Source: Geitlerinema sp. S16
GTDB lineage: Bacteria > Cyanobacteriota > Cyanobacteriia > Cyanobacteriales > Geitlerinemataceae
DNA: 45,179 bases
NCBI GenBank assembly: GCA_011390275.1
Contig: JAABST010000035.1
Coordinates: 1 to 45,179 of the forward strand
Direction of reading: 5' to 3'
Below, piece after piece: positions 31,944 through 41,751 of the stretch. Under the pieces are notes generated by a model. That model worked only from the letters and a program-made list of their open reading frames with translations. It was not told the DNA's origin and searched no databases. Position 1 is the stretch's first letter, and every line of letters begins with the position of its first letter. A program made the position numbers and the translations under genes.

Positions 31944-33113
31944 ATGGCTTCTCCAGATCCAAATCCCAAAACTTCAGCCGATGGGTCATCGACGTTCGTA
32001 GATCGTCCGCTGGCTCATCAGTTTTGGTGGGTGGGAACCCTCGCCGCGATCGTTGTGCTGTCTTTTGGACTGAAGCTGCTCAGTACAGGACTGAACGAAC
32101 TGGTTGGCGATCGCGTTGAACAGCTCTTTCGCTTCGCCACCAATCCGGCGCTGGGGCTACTCGTCGGCGTGACCACCACGGCCTTGGTGCAATCATCGAG
32201 TGCCGTAAGCTCGATTGTGGTCGGTCTCGTTGCGACCGGAATGCCCGTCATGACCGCGATCCCGATCATTATGGGCGCGAACATCGGCACGACGATCACG
32301 AATACGCTGCTGAGTTTGGGGCAGATCGGCGATCGCGATCGTTTCGAGCGATCGTTTGCCGCTGCCACCGTTCACGATTGCTTCAATTTGCTGTGTGTCG
32401 CGATCTTTCTGCCGCTGGAAATCTCGACTCACTTTTTAACCCGTCTCAGCGCCGTGTGCGCCGATCATGTTCAAAGCTGGGGCTTGGTGTTTGACAATCC
32501 GGTGGGTCTGGAGCTGCTGACTGCGCCACTGGTGAAAACCACCGTGATCCTCACGCAATATTTACCGCCGATCCTGCATGGATCGGTCTGGCTCGGACTG
32601 GGCATTGCCACGGTGTTACTGTCGATCGCCGCCCTCGCGAAAACCTTAACGCTGGCGATCGAACAGGTTGGGCGGGGGCGACTCTTCGGCGCGATCGGGG
32701 CGCACCCCCTGCTAGCCATGCTCACCGGCACAGGGATTACGGCCATCGTCCAATCCTCATCCACCACCACCAGCCTGATGATTCCCCTCGCCGCCAGCCG
32801 CGCTTGGGAACTCGAAACGATCTACCCCTTCACGCTGGGCGCAAATATCGGAACCTGTACGACGGCCTTCCTCGCCGCCACCGCCGTGACGGGATCGACA
32901 CACTTGGCCGCGCTACAAATTGCCCTCGCCCATCTGCTGCACAACACCCTTGGTATCCTCGCGATTTACGGCATTCCCCAACTCCGATCGCTTCCCCTAC
33001 GTGGTGCGCGATGGCTGGCACGATCGGCGGATAATCCCTGGGCGATCGCGGCCTACATTCTCGGCATCTTTTTCCTGATTCCGGGCTTGGCGATTACGGC
33101 CTCGCTGCTTTAG
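31944..33113 (+). CDS. Na+/phosphate cotransporter family membrane protein
   Basis: The 389-residue protein belongs to the NptA/PNaS (SLC34-like) family that couples sodium to phosphate uptake. It has two inverted repeats, each with the QSSS signature (residues 83-86, TALVQSSSAVSS, and 270-273, TAIVQSSSTTTS). Each is followed by GANIGTTIT or GANIGTCTT. About eight to ten hydrophobic segments are visible. It lacks the C-terminal PhoU-like domain found in many bacterial members, which makes it a short form. The ATG at 31944 is used. No PHO box was recognised upstream. Confidence 0.88.
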   Translation: MASPDPNPKTSADGSSTFVDRPLAHQFWWVGTLAAIVVLSFGLKLLSTGLNELVGDRVEQLFRFATNPALGLLVGVTTTALVQSSSAVSSIVVGLVATGMPVMTAIPIIMGANIGTTITNTLLSLGQIGDRDRFERSFAAATVHDCFNLLCVAIFLPLEISTHFLTRLSAVCADHVQSWGLVFDNPVGLELLTAPLVKTTVILTQYLPPILHGSVWLGLGIATVLLSIAALAKTLTLAIEQVGRGRLFGAIGAHPLLAMLTGTGITAIVQSSSTTTSLMIPLAASRAWELETIYPFTLGANIGTCTTAFLAATAVTGSTHLAALQIALAHLLHNTLGILAIYGIPQLRSLPLRGARWLARSADNPWAIAAYILGIFFLIPGLAITASLL

Positions 33114-33315
33114 AGAGCATTGCCCGGAAATAATCGCCCATTCCAAAAGTCCGACTTTTCCAAACAGCCGAACCTTTCACCCTATTCACCCCACCCAGTC
33201 CCGATACCCGGATCTCCGAGATAGCGAGCCAAACGCGGAACCAGAGACCACATACCAGACGTGGTTCTAACTCAGGGTTAATATTGATGTCTATATTTAG
33301 ACTGACCTTTAAAAG

Positions 33316-33389
33316 GGCGGACGACGAGACTTGAACTCGCGAATGGTGGAATCACAATCCACTGCCTTAACCACTTGGCTACGCCCGCC
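33316..33389 (-). tRNA. tRNA-His (GTG)
   Basis: Read on the minus strand, the sequence folds into a cloverleaf. The eight-base-pair acceptor includes the extra G-1 paired with C73, the hallmark of tRNA-His. The anticodon GTG lies at 33353-33355 within TTGTGAT. The T-loop is TTCAAGT. No CCA is encoded. It stands in the spacer between the Na/Pi carrier and the nitrilase gene. Confidence 0.96.
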
Positions 33390-33479
33390 ATGCGTTTTTG
33401 CGCTTAGGTATACTAACACAGGATTTTTGACGCGCCAACTTTTATCGGGATTTTTTTCTGTTTTGATTTTCTCCTGGGG

Positions 33480-34292
33480 TTAAACAAAGATTCGGTGTTG
33501 TAATGACGGCATTTGCTTGCGCACACTGGCGAGGCGATCGGGATCAATTTCCGCGATCGCAATTCCCGGCATTGTCCCCGCGTCGGCCAGGATATTTCCC
33601 CAGGGGTCGATAATGACCGCGTGACCGTGGGAGCGACGAATACCGTAGTGGCAGCCGGTTTGCGCTGGGGCGATTACGTAGCAGGTATTTTCGATCGCCC
33701 GAGCCTGAAGCAACACTTGCCAGTGATCTTTGCCTGTGAACGCCGTAAACGCGGCGGGAACAAAGAGAACGTCGGCTCCCTGCTTGGAGAGGTAGCGATA
33801 GAGTTCCGGAAAGCGGACATCGTAGCAGACCGACATCCCAAGATTTCCCAAGATTTCGGAGTGCGCCACGCTCGGCAGATCGGTTCCAGCGCGAACGGTG
33901 TTCGACTCTTTGTAGGTGTTGCCGTCGGGGAGGTTAACGTCGAAGAGGTGGACTTTTTCGTAGCGAGCTAACTCAATGCCGTTGCGATCGTAGAGCAATG
34001 CAGTATTGGCGACCCGCTGATCGTCTACGGGCACGGGAAAACCACCGCCGAGGATGGCGACTTGGTAGCGCTGCGCCATGGTTTTGAGAAACGTTTGACT
34101 TTTGCTAGCGATGTCTTTCGATCGGGCAATTTTCTCGGTCTCTTCACCCAGGAAGGAAAAATTTTCGGGTAAACAGACCAGCTCGGCTCCCTGGCGCACA
34201 GCGAAATCGATCGCATCTTCGGCCTGGACGAGATTAGCGTCGAGGTCAGGAACGCTGGTCATCTGAACGGCGGCAGCGAGGTAAGGCTTCAT
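33480..34292 (-). CDS. Nitrilase-superfamily amidase (Nit1/Nit2-like)
   Basis: The 270-residue cytosolic enzyme has the full nitrilase catalytic triad: Glu43 (LVCLPENFSFLG), Lys113 (RYEKVHLFDV) and Cys156 (SVCYDVRFPELYR). The block LQARAIENTCYVIAPAQTG and the closing GHAVIIDPWGNILAD match the Nit1/Nit2 branch. That branch includes omega-amidase and the amidase acting on deaminated glutathione, i.e. metabolite repair. Which of these applies is not visible. Length is normal. The start ATG is at 34292. Confidence 0.9.
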   Translation of the reverse strand: MKPYLAAAVQMTSVPDLDANLVQAEDAIDFAVRQGAELVCLPENFSFLGEETEKIARSKDIASKSQTFLKTMAQRYQVAILGGGFPVPVDDQRVANTALLYDRNGIELARYEKVHLFDVNLPDGNTYKESNTVRAGTDLPSVAHSEILGNLGMSVCYDVRFPELYRYLSKQGADVLFVPAAFTAFTGKDHWQVLLQARAIENTCYVIAPAQTGCHYGIRRSHGHAVIIDPWGNILADAGTMPGIAIAEIDPDRLASVRKQMPSLQHRIFV

Positions 34293-34526
34293 GGAACTGT
34301 AGGGGCTGTAGCGTGATCAAAAGCGGCCATGAGGAACAGAATGATCGCAAGGATCTCGACTCGATCAATACGTTATCGATACGTTTTGACTCGATTTAGA
34401 TTAGCGTGTCAAATCCTTAAGGCTACGGTATTATACCGACTTGATTCGCGGTCGCTCCGTCGAATTTTTGGATTGGGGATGAATGCACAATGGCGCGATG
34501 AATCGATGAGTCGATCTATCACACCA

Positions 34527-37500
34527 TCAAACGGCGAGCTTTGACCAAACTTGTCCGAGCAGAGTACGAGCGATCGGGGCGGGAACCGGCTTGGAGAACA
34601 TATAGCCTTGGCCATAACAGCGATTTTGTTGTTCGAGGTAGGCCAGTTGCTCGATGTTTTCCACACCCTCGGCGATCACCTTCAAGCCGAGGCTATCGGC
34701 CAACTGAAAGATGGTGTCGAGCACCTGGCGGCGATCGGGGCGTTCGTCGATCGTGCGGACAAAGGATCGATCAATTTTTAACGTGTCGATCGGCAATTCA
34801 TAGAGATAGTTGAGCGAACAGTAACCCGTCCCAAAATCGTCGAGCAAGATGGGAATTTGTCGCTCTTTAATTTGCTTTAGCACCAGCTTGGCTTGATTGA
34901 GATCGGACATGACAACGGTTTCTGTAATCTCAATCTTGAGTTCGCCCGGTTGAATATCATAGGTTCGCAGAGCATGATCAATTTGAACAATCAAGCCGGA
35001 GCTAAGTTGGCGGCTAGAAACATTGACGCTTAGGGATAATTTACCCGTTTCTAATCCTTCCTGTTTCCAGGTTTGAAGCTGCTGACATGCTTGGAATAAG
35101 ACCCATTCTCCCAGTTTCACAATCATGCCGGACTCTTCGGCGATCGGGATAAACTCGATGGGAGAAATCGCCCCATAGTGGGGATGCTGCCAGCGCAGTA
35201 ACACTTCAAAACCGATCGTTTGCATGGAGACAAGATCAACAATCGGCTGGTAGTGCAGCGAGAGTTCATCGTATTCGATCGCCCGTCGTAGATCGTCTTC
35301 GAGTCGTAACCGGCGCTGCGACGCGCGACCCATTTCCAGATCGAACAGCACATACCGGGACTCATCGACCGTGCCGACCTTGCCCCGCGCCTTGGCGTTA
35401 TACATCGCAATATCAGCATCCTTGAGCACCATTTCCGGGGTCTCATATTGCTGAGACCCAATCACAATGCCGATGCTGGCGCAGGCAATCAGCTCGTGGG
35501 AGCCAATTTGAAAGGGCTGTCGGAGCTGATGGCAGAGGGTTTGGGCGATCGCGATCGCCTCCGATTCGTCAGAGATGCGATCGATGCAGAGCGTAAACTC
35601 ATCGCCCCCCAATCGCGCCAAAGACTGCCCCTGCTGGAGCGCACCGTTCAAACGCTGGGCGAGCGCCACCAACAGCCGATCGCCCACCATATGGCCGAGG
35701 GTATCGTTAATCAGCTTGAAATTATCCAGATCGACAAATAAGACCGCAAAGGTGTAGCGATCGTAGCGTCGGGCTCGCTTCAAAATGCGTTGCAGTTGCT
35801 CCACAAACCACGCACGGTTCCACAGCCCCGTCAGATCGTCATGGGTCGCACCATAGCGGAGCTTGTCCTCCGTACGCTGTCGATCTGTGATGTTAATCAT
35901 CGACCCTTCGTAGCCGATGATTTGGCCAAACTCATCGAGCATCACCCGCGCGACCGCTTCGATCCAAATCGTTGTGCCATCTCGCCGGTAGAGTTCCGCC
36001 GAAAAATTATCGATCGGGCTGCCACTACTCAGATAACGCTCAAATTTGACACATCGACTTTCGGTAACAAACTGATCATAAATATTGAGTTGAGCGCGGA
36101 TGAGTGCCTCGGAAGTCTCGTATCCCAACAGGCAAGCAAGGGCAAAATTGGTATGAACATAGCAGCCGTCTGGTGATAGGCGAAATAAGCCTTCAACCAT
36201 ATTTTCAAAGGGGCGTTGATTAAAATCTAAATCAAATGGATTGGAATGAATATCCCTGTACTTAGACGCCAGCAGCAGGCTAATTTGCGGAGCAATTCGT
36301 TCAACCAGCGTTGCGGCATGAGCGATCTCAGCGCTGGCTCGGGTTGCGAAAAAGAAACAAACAATGCGCGTGTTGCCTGACCCAACGGGCACAATTAAAC
36401 AGGTGTTAAGCCCACTGGCAAGAGCTAGATCGCGACGGCTGAAATAGTCAGACTCTAGATGGTCGAGGGCGTCGAGATAATACGGTTTACCGGCTTCGAT
36501 CGCCTCAAGGATCGGTCGTGCCAAGTCAAAATCCGTTCGTCGATCGCTCAGAGGGGTGCGGCAGTATTTGGCGATCGGTTCGTCTTGCTGATGTGGAGGG
36601 CAATAGTACAGAGTTTTGGTAACCTGCAACCCTTGGTGTAGATCCCGATCGTCGTCTGTTCTAAGGGTGCTGTTATTTGTCGTGCTATTAGTATCGTCGA
36701 GCAGCCAAGCTTCAATATAATTCCATGGCAAGTGTTGCCCCAGGCATTCCAGCACAGCCGAAATCGCAGCGGCATACGTCTGTTCCGCAACGGTACGCTG
36801 CATGAGCTGGTATTGCAGGTCGATTAGGTCTCGCTCACGTTGGCGCTCTGTATTCTCAACGCCGACGTAGAGATAGACCTCCTCCGGCGACCTCGCACGA
36901 TAATCAAGAGCCATATCAGCATGACTCTTGACGTTATCCCAGATCCTGTCGAAGATTTGATCGTCCGATTGGGGCGTGATCGATCGCACCTGCCAATCAA
37001 ACCACCGCAGTTCGCCGCGACGATCGATTAAGTGACCGCCAAACTGTTCCCACGTATCGCGCTGTAATCGAGTCGTGACCGCACGCGCCTGTTCGCGATC
37101 GGCTTGAACCAAGCAAAGGTCAAATAAATTTGCGCCACTCACCGTCTCATCTCCCCGCTCAAAGAGCTGGCTGAGTGCGGCGTTGCCCAGCAAGATACAG
37201 CCATCTGGCAAACAGACGGCCACAACGGTCGAACCGTGATCAAATAACCAGTGCATTAAACGATCATTAAGCTTGACCGCTTCATAACTTGCCGTTGTCT
37301 CCGGCTTGTTATGGTTGTCATTACTGTCGCTGTCATTGCCGCTCTGGTGCGTTGCAGACGGAGTAAAAGCCGCAATTAAGGCCGCAGCGCTCGGCATTTT
37401 TCTCCGTTTGCGTAAAATCTGCCACCACAGACCGATGCCGAAGAGTGGGGCGCCCCCCGTGAGAACGATGAGCCAGCCCTTTTGCCTGTTACGGCTGTGT

Positions 37501-37706
37501 TGCGGATCACTCGCAGCACTAGCAAACAAGTAAGGTGTCACCGAAGTGAAGACGGCGGAGGTAATCATCGCCGTTTCGTCTTGTTGGCGGCGTGAATGGT
37601 CTTTATTGGCCAGGAATAGAGCCGTCAACGTAACGGTCAGGCTAACGCCTAAAGCAAGCGTCAAATATTGCAAAAACGTTGATGGGTTGGAATGGTGCTG
37701 TGACAT
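34527..37706 (-). CDS. Membrane-bound PAS-GAF-PAS-GGDEF-EAL cyclic-di-GMP protein
   Basis: The 1059-residue protein makes and/or breaks cyclic-di-GMP. It has two transmembrane helices (about 13-33 and 77-97) and PAS-like regions near 150-285 and 500-610. A GAF-like region lies between (about 310-480). A GGDEF domain (620-800, motif GGDEF at 700-704) and an EAL domain (810-1055) follow. The GGDEF site is intact, but the inhibitory RxxD I-site is absent. The EAL motif reads EVL (834-836); Asn895, Glu926, the Asp pair in DDFGTG, Lys977 and Glu1013 are present, so phosphodiesterase activity is plausible. No partner gene is adjacent. The ATG at 37706 is used. Confidence 0.92.
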   Translation of the reverse strand: MSQHHSNPSTFLQYLTLALGVSLTVTLTALFLANKDHSRRQQDETAMITSAVFTSVTPYLFASAASDPQHSRNRQKGWLIVLTGGAPLFGIGLWWQILRKRRKMPSAAALIAAFTPSATHQSGNDSDSNDNHNKPETTASYEAVKLNDRLMHWLFDHGSTVVAVCLPDGCILLGNAALSQLFERGDETVSGANLFDLCLVQADREQARAVTTRLQRDTWEQFGGHLIDRRGELRWFDWQVRSITPQSDDQIFDRIWDNVKSHADMALDYRARSPEEVYLYVGVENTERQRERDLIDLQYQLMQRTVAEQTYAAAISAVLECLGQHLPWNYIEAWLLDDTNSTTNNSTLRTDDDRDLHQGLQVTKTLYYCPPHQQDEPIAKYCRTPLSDRRTDFDLARPILEAIEAGKPYYLDALDHLESDYFSRRDLALASGLNTCLIVPVGSGNTRIVCFFFATRASAEIAHAATLVERIAPQISLLLASKYRDIHSNPFDLDFNQRPFENMVEGLFRLSPDGCYVHTNFALACLLGYETSEALIRAQLNIYDQFVTESRCVKFERYLSSGSPIDNFSAELYRRDGTTIWIEAVARVMLDEFGQIIGYEGSMINITDRQRTEDKLRYGATHDDLTGLWNRAWFVEQLQRILKRARRYDRYTFAVLFVDLDNFKLINDTLGHMVGDRLLVALAQRLNGALQQGQSLARLGGDEFTLCIDRISDESEAIAIAQTLCHQLRQPFQIGSHELIACASIGIVIGSQQYETPEMVLKDADIAMYNAKARGKVGTVDESRYVLFDLEMGRASQRRLRLEDDLRRAIEYDELSLHYQPIVDLVSMQTIGFEVLLRWQHPHYGAISPIEFIPIAEESGMIVKLGEWVLFQACQQLQTWKQEGLETGKLSLSVNVSSRQLSSGLIVQIDHALRTYDIQPGELKIEITETVVMSDLNQAKLVLKQIKERQIPILLDDFGTGYCSLNYLYELPIDTLKIDRSFVRTIDERPDRRQVLDTIFQLADSLGLKVIAEGVENIEQLAYLEQQNRCYGQGYMFSKPVPAPIARTLLGQVWSKLAV

Positions 37707-38652
37707 ATCGTCGAAAACCTGACATTACAAACAATAGAGTTCAAACTCTAATAGCCTATGTTTCAACTAGAACAACAGGTAATGACGTGACGCGGACGTC
37801 TTCCCCATCTTCATTTTTCTGATAGCTGAACCTAGAAAGAAAAAATAGCAGTATTTTGTTTCAGATGCAGGCACATAGATTAGGCCGAGAGTAACCTTCT
37901 CCAAATTCCACCGTAACATTTTAAGTTAATCAAGCAGGGACTTCTGTCGTTGGACTTTTAGCCGCTAGGGCTTGAGCGAGAAGACAAACCCTAATTCAAT
38001 CCAGAAGAGAAGGTACTGCGCAATACTCGCCGTTTGGGATAATTCATCTTTCGGCTTTGATCGTGCTGAAGTCCAAAATGAGTTAGGCGCTAAAAAAATA
38101 GAAACTCGTTTGGATTTGGTCTTGTCATATCGCTGCCTAGCGTTAGACAGGTAGAGAACAGCATTACCGGATTTAAGGTCTATTCGTATTCTTCATCACA
38201 AACAGCCCTATAGCTTAAGCCCCCAAGGATTCAGTAACAGGTTCGATCTCCCACCAAACTCAATATTTTCAACCTAGCTTTCCACCTATGGGTGTAAGAG
38301 CCTCCTAGGAGACTCTGCTTGCGGCCTGAACCCGCTGTATTTTTAGTATGCGTACTGGTTAAATATCATCGTATGCCGACCTTGATTGATCGTCTAGCTT
38401 AAGTCAGCCTGCTTAAGCGTTTGGCACTCCGGCGAATAGATTACGATGAAATTAAGGAATAAATAATACAGAATCGAAACGCTTAATATGGTTTGAGATC
38501 CTGAGTCAGGGCAGTACTGCCCATCGGTATTTTAGACGTTTGCCGATACTGTGGTGCGAAAAAAACGTAGAATTGCGGAACTTTTAGATCCGAAAAAGCC
38601 GCTCATGCGGTCATTCTAAGGAGCTTAAAAAAGAAGGGGGAAAGAACGATCG
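37707..38652. other. Gene-free stretch of about 945 bases
   Basis: No convincing gene is visible on either strand, despite frames of up to 60 codons near 37972. It contains a near-perfect palindrome around 38298-38315 (GAGCCTCCTAGGAGACTC). It is the longest gene-free region of the window. A non-coding RNA or decayed gene is possible, but I recognise neither. Confidence 0.5.
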
Positions 38653-39774
38653 CTAGCGCTTGAATCGCTCCCGCCGGAATATGGAACCACAGATCAGCGG
38701 GCTAAGCCAGCGTCCGAGATGGGCGGCGCGATCGCAGGCAACCGCGAGCCGATCGCGCTGTGTCCGAGTGCGCCATAGGTATATGACCAGCTTGAGACCA
38801 TCCGAGACAAAGTAAAGGAGTCCGCGCCACAGCATTTCAGGGTGGCGATCGCAGCCGAGGCGGGCAAGGCGTAGGGCGTGGTTTGAGAGGCCAGACGTGC
38901 GGGCGATTTTGACGAGGTACGATCGGGTGCAGCGGTGGGCAGGCAGGCGATGGGAAACGTACAGCGCTGGGGCGTGCCAGATTTCCCAGGACGAATTTTG
39001 CAGGTAGAACAGTGCTTCGAGATCTTCACAGGCGCCGACAAACGTGCCGCCATATTCGTCGCGTCCGCCTAAACGCAGACGGTCAAACGGGACGGTCTCG
39101 AACCAGGCACGGCGATGGATAAAAGATCCCGGAGCAGCAGGGACGATACGATTCGGGGCGTCGCGACGGTAGGGAAAGGCGCGATCGCCGCGATCGTAGA
39201 CGGCCAGCAAAATGGCGAGGCGATCAAATTCCGGTGGCGGCTCCGCTTCGAGGAGGGGGCGGATGTTGCCGCCAAAGGCACCGAGCTGGGGTCGATCGAT
39301 CGTCGATTGCTGAATAAAGGCGATCGCCTGGGCGATCCAATCCGGGGGGGGAATATTGTCATCGTCGAGAATGCCGACCCAAGTACCGCGAGCCTCTTGA
39401 AAGGCGCGTTGACGGGCGTAGGTTGTGCCTTGGCGCGGCTCGAAGCAATAGCGCAGCGGGACATCCTGGCGCCAGTGTTGCGCGTAGTCTTCGACGATCG
39501 CAGCGGTGTCATCCGTGCTGTTGTTATCGACAATTAAGACCTCCCAAGCTGTCGCTTCTGTGGTGCGCTGGTTGTGTAGAGCCTCCAGTACTTCTGGTAA
39601 TCGCGTTGCGCCGTTGTAGGTGCAGATCGCGATCGTCAGGCTGTGTTCGGGGTCGGGTTGAGTTGCGCTGGAGTTGATCGGTTTGGGGTGACGGGTTGGG
39701 TCGTGACGGGCGATCGACTCCTGAGACGTCATGGCAGCCGAACGATCACTTGAGGCACGATCGGGATGTTGCAT
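38653..39774 (-). CDS. Family 2 glycosyltransferase, HpsE-like
   Basis: The 373-residue product is a GT-A fold glycosyltransferase. It shows LTIAICTYNGATRLPEVLEALHNQ, IVDNNSTDDTAAIV, the metal-binding ILDDDNIPPPDW, and the acceptor-side CEDLEALFYLQNSSWEIWHAP. These blocks match the HpsE type of hormogonium-polysaccharide glycosyltransferases. It has a Ser/Pro/Arg-rich N-terminal extension of about 45 residues before the core. The start at 39774 overlaps the end of the upstream glycosyltransferase by 29 bases and has GGGGAAAAG upstream; a later ATG at 39732 is possible. It is the second gene of a two-gene operon with its paralogue, with which it shares clear similarity. Confidence 0.85.
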   Translation of the reverse strand: MQHPDRASSDRSAAMTSQESIARHDPTRHPKPINSSATQPDPEHSLTIAICTYNGATRLPEVLEALHNQRTTEATAWEVLIVDNNSTDDTAAIVEDYAQHWRQDVPLRYCFEPRQGTTYARQRAFQEARGTWVGILDDDNIPPPDWIAQAIAFIQQSTIDRPQLGAFGGNIRPLLEAEPPPEFDRLAILLAVYDRGDRAFPYRRDAPNRIVPAAPGSFIHRRAWFETVPFDRLRLGGRDEYGGTFVGACEDLEALFYLQNSSWEIWHAPALYVSHRLPAHRCTRSYLVKIARTSGLSNHALRLARLGCDRHPEMLWRGLLYFVSDGLKLVIYLWRTRTQRDRLAVACDRAAHLGRWLSPLICGSIFRRERFKR

Positions 39775-40747
39775 ACATCTTTTCCCCGGCTTGAGTGACC
39801 ATTTTTTTGACGGCGTGTAGGGTTCCACACAGGCTGCCAAGGTAAAGCTGACGTTGGGCGACAGCGACAACACTCGATCGCCAGTTAAAACCGTAGTGCC
39901 AACGGTGGCGCAACAGGCGAGAAAGGTCACTGACCGTGTACAGCAGCAGCATGGGAAGCTGTTGGTAGGCCGGATACTTCATCATGCGTGTTCGATAGCG
40001 ACTCAGGCCGATGCCGTACATCAGTCGAGACAGATAATCTTCCGTCAGTCGCCATTCGGGAATGTGGTGATACACCACCATTTTGGGGTTATACCAAATC
40101 TCCCAACCGGCTTGCTGAAAGTGCAAAATCGCTTCGAGATCCTCACTGGCGATCATAAATCCCCCGACACGTCCGATCAGTTCTAGGCGGGGGGGAACGA
40201 GTTTAAGCCACAGATCGCGCCGCACGACGAGACCCGCGCCGGGGGGCAAGATGCGAGCTGCCGGTTGATAGAGCAGGGGACGATCGCCGCGATCGGTCAG
40301 CGCCAAGAAGCCGCGAATCCGATCAAAATTCACAGGTGGTTCGACTTCATATTCCGGTAACACCCGACTGCCGGTCGCCGCTGCTCGGGGCGTCTCCGTC
40401 ATAAATTGATAGGCTGCGATGACCCAATTCGGCTCGGGTAAATTATCGTCATCCAGAAAACCGACGATCGGACTGGATGCCGTCTCGATCGCTCGTTGTC
40501 GCGCGTAAGCCAGCCCTTGGGTTGTCTCGCGGATATATCGCAGCGGGCGATCGGGTAACCCTTTGGCTTGATAGCCAGCCACAACCTCCGGCGTTTGATC
40601 GTGACTGTTGTTGTCGATGACCAGCACCTCCCAGCGCATCCCAATGTGCCGATCGCGCATATAGAAATAGCAGTTACGCAGACGATCAAGGACGCGCGGC
40701 AAACGTTGTGCGCCGTCATAAGTGCAGATAGCAACGGTGAAATCCAC
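39746..40747 (-). CDS. Family 2 glycosyltransferase, HpsE-like
   Basis: The 333-residue product begins DFTVAICTYDGAQRLPRVLDRLR with the canonical GT2 nucleotide-sugar site. VIDNNSHDQT, FLDDDNLPEPNW (the metal-binding DXD) and SEDLEAILHFQQAGWEIWYN follow. The closing region resembles HpsE proteins used in hormogonium polysaccharide synthesis. The GTG at 40747 starts the conserved core and has AAGGA about ten bases upstream. An in-frame TTG about 27 bases further upstream would add nine residues. It precedes and overlaps a paralogue, so the two probably act in the same surface-polysaccharide pathway. Confidence 0.87.
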   Translation of the reverse strand: MDFTVAICTYDGAQRLPRVLDRLRNCYFYMRDRHIGMRWEVLVIDNNSHDQTPEVVAGYQAKGLPDRPLRYIRETTQGLAYARQRAIETASSPIVGFLDDDNLPEPNWVIAAYQFMTETPRAAATGSRVLPEYEVEPPVNFDRIRGFLALTDRGDRPLLYQPAARILPPGAGLVVRRDLWLKLVPPRLELIGRVGGFMIASEDLEAILHFQQAGWEIWYNPKMVVYHHIPEWRLTEDYLSRLMYGIGLSRYRTRMMKYPAYQQLPMLLLYTVSDLSRLLRHRWHYGFNWRSSVVAVAQRQLYLGSLCGTLHAVKKMVTQAGEKMYATSRSCLK

Positions 40748-40774
40748 GCGATCGAAATCCTTACAAGTAGCCAA

Positions 40775-41105
40775 CGAAGTTGATTGAGTGAGAATTCGAT
40801 ACAGACCCTAGCTCTATCCTAAGTCGGAAATTGTCTGTCCTCAACGATTTCAGGACAAATATTTAAGGTCTGAACAACCTTGATTTTTTAGAGTCATGGG
40901 GTCAGTCGCCCTTAACTATGGGCAACATCCATCAATACGCTCACGCTCACCTTTGATCCGCATCGTGTCATAGAAATCAATACTTGAGGATCATATTGAT
41001 CATCGATCGTGAACCTCGGCTCAAATTTGATCATTACTAATGATCGACAAACGCTGTGGGCGCATCGCCATAACGCCCTTACCGATCTGTTTTGCGTCAG
41101 TCCTG
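40775..41105. other. Spacer upstream of the glycosyltransferase pair
   Basis: About 330 bases with no gene. Several ATCATTGATC-like AT/GATC words occur near 40990-41040. No clear promoter or terminator is visible. Confidence 0.35.
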
Positions 41106-41537
41106 TCAGTTCGAGAACGTCAACGAGAACGGTTGCGAATCGCCCCAGTCGCCGACCCACACTTGATATTCGCCCGCTGGCCAGGGGCCATCGTAGCTCG
41201 GCATTAAACTGGCATTGGTGTCGTCTAGACAGGTGCGACCGTCCGGCCCTTTGATGGTAAGCGTCAGGTCTGCCCCGATCGCGTTCGAGTTCAGGCTAGC
41301 CGATAGGTCATTGGTGGTTTGCGATAGACGAAACGTATAGTTCGCGGTGTCGCCAACATAGCCGCAATCGTTCGTGTAGGAATTCCCGCCCGATCGTCCT
41401 TCGACGGTGTGGGGCAGCGGCGGCAACACGTCAGCTTCGGCACGGCTTGATATCGGTGCGAACAGCATCAACCCACCCAGCATCGGGGTGATGGTGATCA
41501 GTGTTGCGGCTTGGGTTAACTGGCGTTTGGTAAGCAT
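41106..41537 (-). CDS. Secreted protein with a pre-peptidase-like beta domain
   Basis: The 143-residue product has a signal peptide (MLTKRQLTQAATLITITPML then GGLMLFAPISSRAEA). A compact beta-rich domain follows: GYVGDTANYTFRLSQTTNDLSASLNSN, ADLTLTIKGPDGRTCLDD, and WPAGEYQVWVGDW. The pattern ('Y.F.L...T..L...L......L.L.I.GPDG...C.DD....P....G.Y.VWVG') resembles the PPC-type pre-peptidase domain found in secreted cyanobacterial proteins. Exact family and function are unknown. The ATG at 41537 is preferred over a longer frame because GAGAGG lies just upstream. Two cysteines suggest a disulfide. Confidence 0.75.
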   Translation of the reverse strand: MLTKRQLTQAATLITITPMLGGLMLFAPISSRAEADVLPPLPHTVEGRSGGNSYTNDCGYVGDTANYTFRLSQTTNDLSASLNSNAIGADLTLTIKGPDGRTCLDDTNASLMPSYDGPWPAGEYQVWVGDWGDSQPFSLTFSN

Positions 41538-41751
41538 GGTGTTCGACCTCTCGTATGCGATCGGAGCCGAGGTCTGGGGTGGCTTGTTCGTCTGTTGCGA
41601 GTGCGGCTCAGACTCCGGTTCTGTCTTTACTTTAGGTGGGGGTGGTTCCTCATTCATCCCGGCTCGTGACACCTTTTCAACCGTCCGCTGTGGGATGAAT
41701 TTATTGAGGTTGCGTGATTTTAGCAAATGCGAATTCAGTTTAGAGAACCCG

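Noticed and set aside
38240..38256. GGTTCGATCTCCCACCA looked like a tRNA 3' end
   Set aside because: The five-base T-stem does not pair, and no matching acceptor or anticodon arm is upstream.
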